Shown one piece after another: positions 62,830-64,000 of a DNA stretch of 64,000 nt. Position numbers and translations under genes: made by a program. Within the stretch, counting starts at the first letter, position 1. Each line of letters begins with the position of its first letter. This DNA is from Linnemannia hyalina (taxonomy: Eukaryota; Mortierellomycota; Mortierellomycetes; Mortierellales; Mortierellaceae). Where the stretch lies: NCBI GenBank assembly GCA_019671135.1, contig JAHRHY010000009.1:2046001-2110000 (forward strand). The letters run 5' to 3'. The notes beneath the pieces were generated by a model. That model worked only from the letters and a program-made list of their open reading frames with translations, was not told the DNA's origin and ran no database searches.

Positions 62830-64000
62830 TTACATCTTCTGCTTTTTTTATTCAACAGTCTGAAGTTATGTTCTTGTATGAGATTGTACTATGCTTTTCT
62901 GCGTCCAGTTTTGAATGCCCACCCACGAGCGGAAAAGAAAAAGAAATGTTGACAAGGAGGCAGGCACACTGGTGGGGAAGAGACCCTGGCATGAAGGCAA
63001 GAGAACTAACGATTTACGCGAATTTTGCTTCTTGTCTAGATCAAAACCTTGTTTCCGTAGAACTACTATCACGACGTTGTTTTTTTCAGGCACCATCGGG
63101 TGGGCTGGCTCAAAGTCTTCTTACAACCATCTCTCTCCCTCCTCCTTCGCCACTTCCTCCCTTCGCATGAAAACGCCTGGTATGATTTTCCTTTTCGTTT
63201 GCTTCTTGTGTAACAGCGTGACATGGTGGAGGTTTGGGCAGAAAAAGAAGGATTAAGAACACTGTCGACTCGTCCTGCCCATTTTCCTTCTTGCCCGCTT
63301 CTCACACACCTCCATCATCGTCTTCATCGCAGGCAAACAACATCTCTCTCATCCTACACTTTCTCCCTTCTCGTTCCTTACTCTCCATTGCCCATCAACT
63401 CTCCTTCTTAAATTCATCGTTTAAATCAACAAACACCTTGATCCCGACCAAATGTAAGAGCAACGCAACATCGTTAGGAAAGAAAAGAACGAGCATAGAC
63501 ACTATTAAATGCCTTCGTCACCTCATCAATAGCACGAACACGCATCCTTTCACAAGATTTTTTTCATATATAAACGGCGCACTCTAAAGACAAAGGGTAT
63601 CGTAGCAATGTACGTCCAAAGTCTATTACCTGACCGCAAACTGTGCTAACCTGATTTTTTCTTCTCAGTTCACAAAGACGGTCCGTCATCAAAGGATACG
63701 ATACTTTCAGCACTCAAAACCAAAAAACAACAACAAAAAAACGAGCGTGAGCATCTCTTTTTTCAAGAAGTAAGTCAAATGTTTCTGAACGAGTGTGTTC
63801 CATGGCCTTTATAACGTTAACCAAAGCTGCAAAAAAATACATATGACAATTGACATATTTGCTATCTTTGTCTCCTGTGTTAGTCTTCCGCCACCTCGAC
63901 CCTGACATTCACATATTGTCGCCATACTTCTTACCTCCATCAAGCGAAAAAGCACGTCAGCTAGTACAAGGTAACAGCACAAATGGCCTTATGCCACTCG
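62830..64000 (+). promoter_or_regulatory. diverged copy of the NACHT intergenic region; leader of a gene beyond the window
   Basis: This block is colinear with 8140-9360. Matches include GATTGTACTATGC against GATTGTAATATGC, TTGTGTAACAGCGTGACA against TCGTGTAACAACGTAACA, ACACCTTGATC at 63434 against 8771, the donor-like GTAAGA at 63454, and CTAGTACAAG|GTAACA at 63961-63976 against CCAGTATAAG|GTAAGA. I infer that another NACHT/WD40 gene starts just after position 64000 on the plus strand. Confidence 0.65.

Overview
The window looks like nuclear DNA of a filamentous fungus, most likely a mortierellaceous (Mucoromycota) species. Protein genes carry short GT..AG introns. Housekeeping genes are of fungal type. 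The dominant accessory genes have NACHT, pentapeptide and WD40 domains, and other accessory genes have F-box and leucine-rich repeats; these architectures are expanded in Mortierella-like fungi. The lineage is inferred from architecture, not from a database search.

Layout. 1-3.9 kb: degenerate sequence with a decayed intron-containing gene on the minus strand and a 140-bp diverged direct repeat. 4.2-14.7 kb: two NACHT/pentapeptide/WD40 genes in tandem. 14.7-22.6 kb: three conserved genes, an alanine-glyoxylate aminotransferase (AGX1), an FYV7-like rRNA-processing protein and a TSR4/PDCD2-like 40S assembly factor. FYV7 and TSR4 share a 319-bp divergent promoter. 22.6-28.8 kb: a third NACHT/WD40 gene that, with its promoter, is an inverted copy of the second, so the housekeeping block sits inside a 6-kb-arm inverted repeat. 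29-42 kb: a gene graveyard holding a polo-like kinase pseudogene, a secreted-protein pseudogene, a Ty3/gypsy integrase relic, a Tc1/mariner relic, an intact F-box/LRR gene and a fourth, decayed NACHT/WD40 copy. 44.3-46.6 kb: a protein with two PHO80-type cyclin boxes and four 72-bp tandem repeats. 47.6-56.9 kb: three copies of an unrecognised seven-exon gene family, one intact and two decayed. 58-60.5 kb: an F-box/PP2-like gene. 60.9-61.9 kb: mitochondrial ribosomal protein bL21m. 62.4-64 kb: the 3' relic of a fifth NACHT/WD40 gene followed by the conserved leader of a sixth, whose coding region lies beyond the window.

The main theme is a dispersed NLR-like (STAND) repertoire. Paralogs share regulatory DNA, exchange segments by recombination or gene conversion, and differ mainly at the WD40 positions expected on the recognition face of the propeller. 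This resembles the NACHT-WD40 allorecognition and immunity genes known from other fungi, here with a pentapeptide linker and two kinds of N-terminus.
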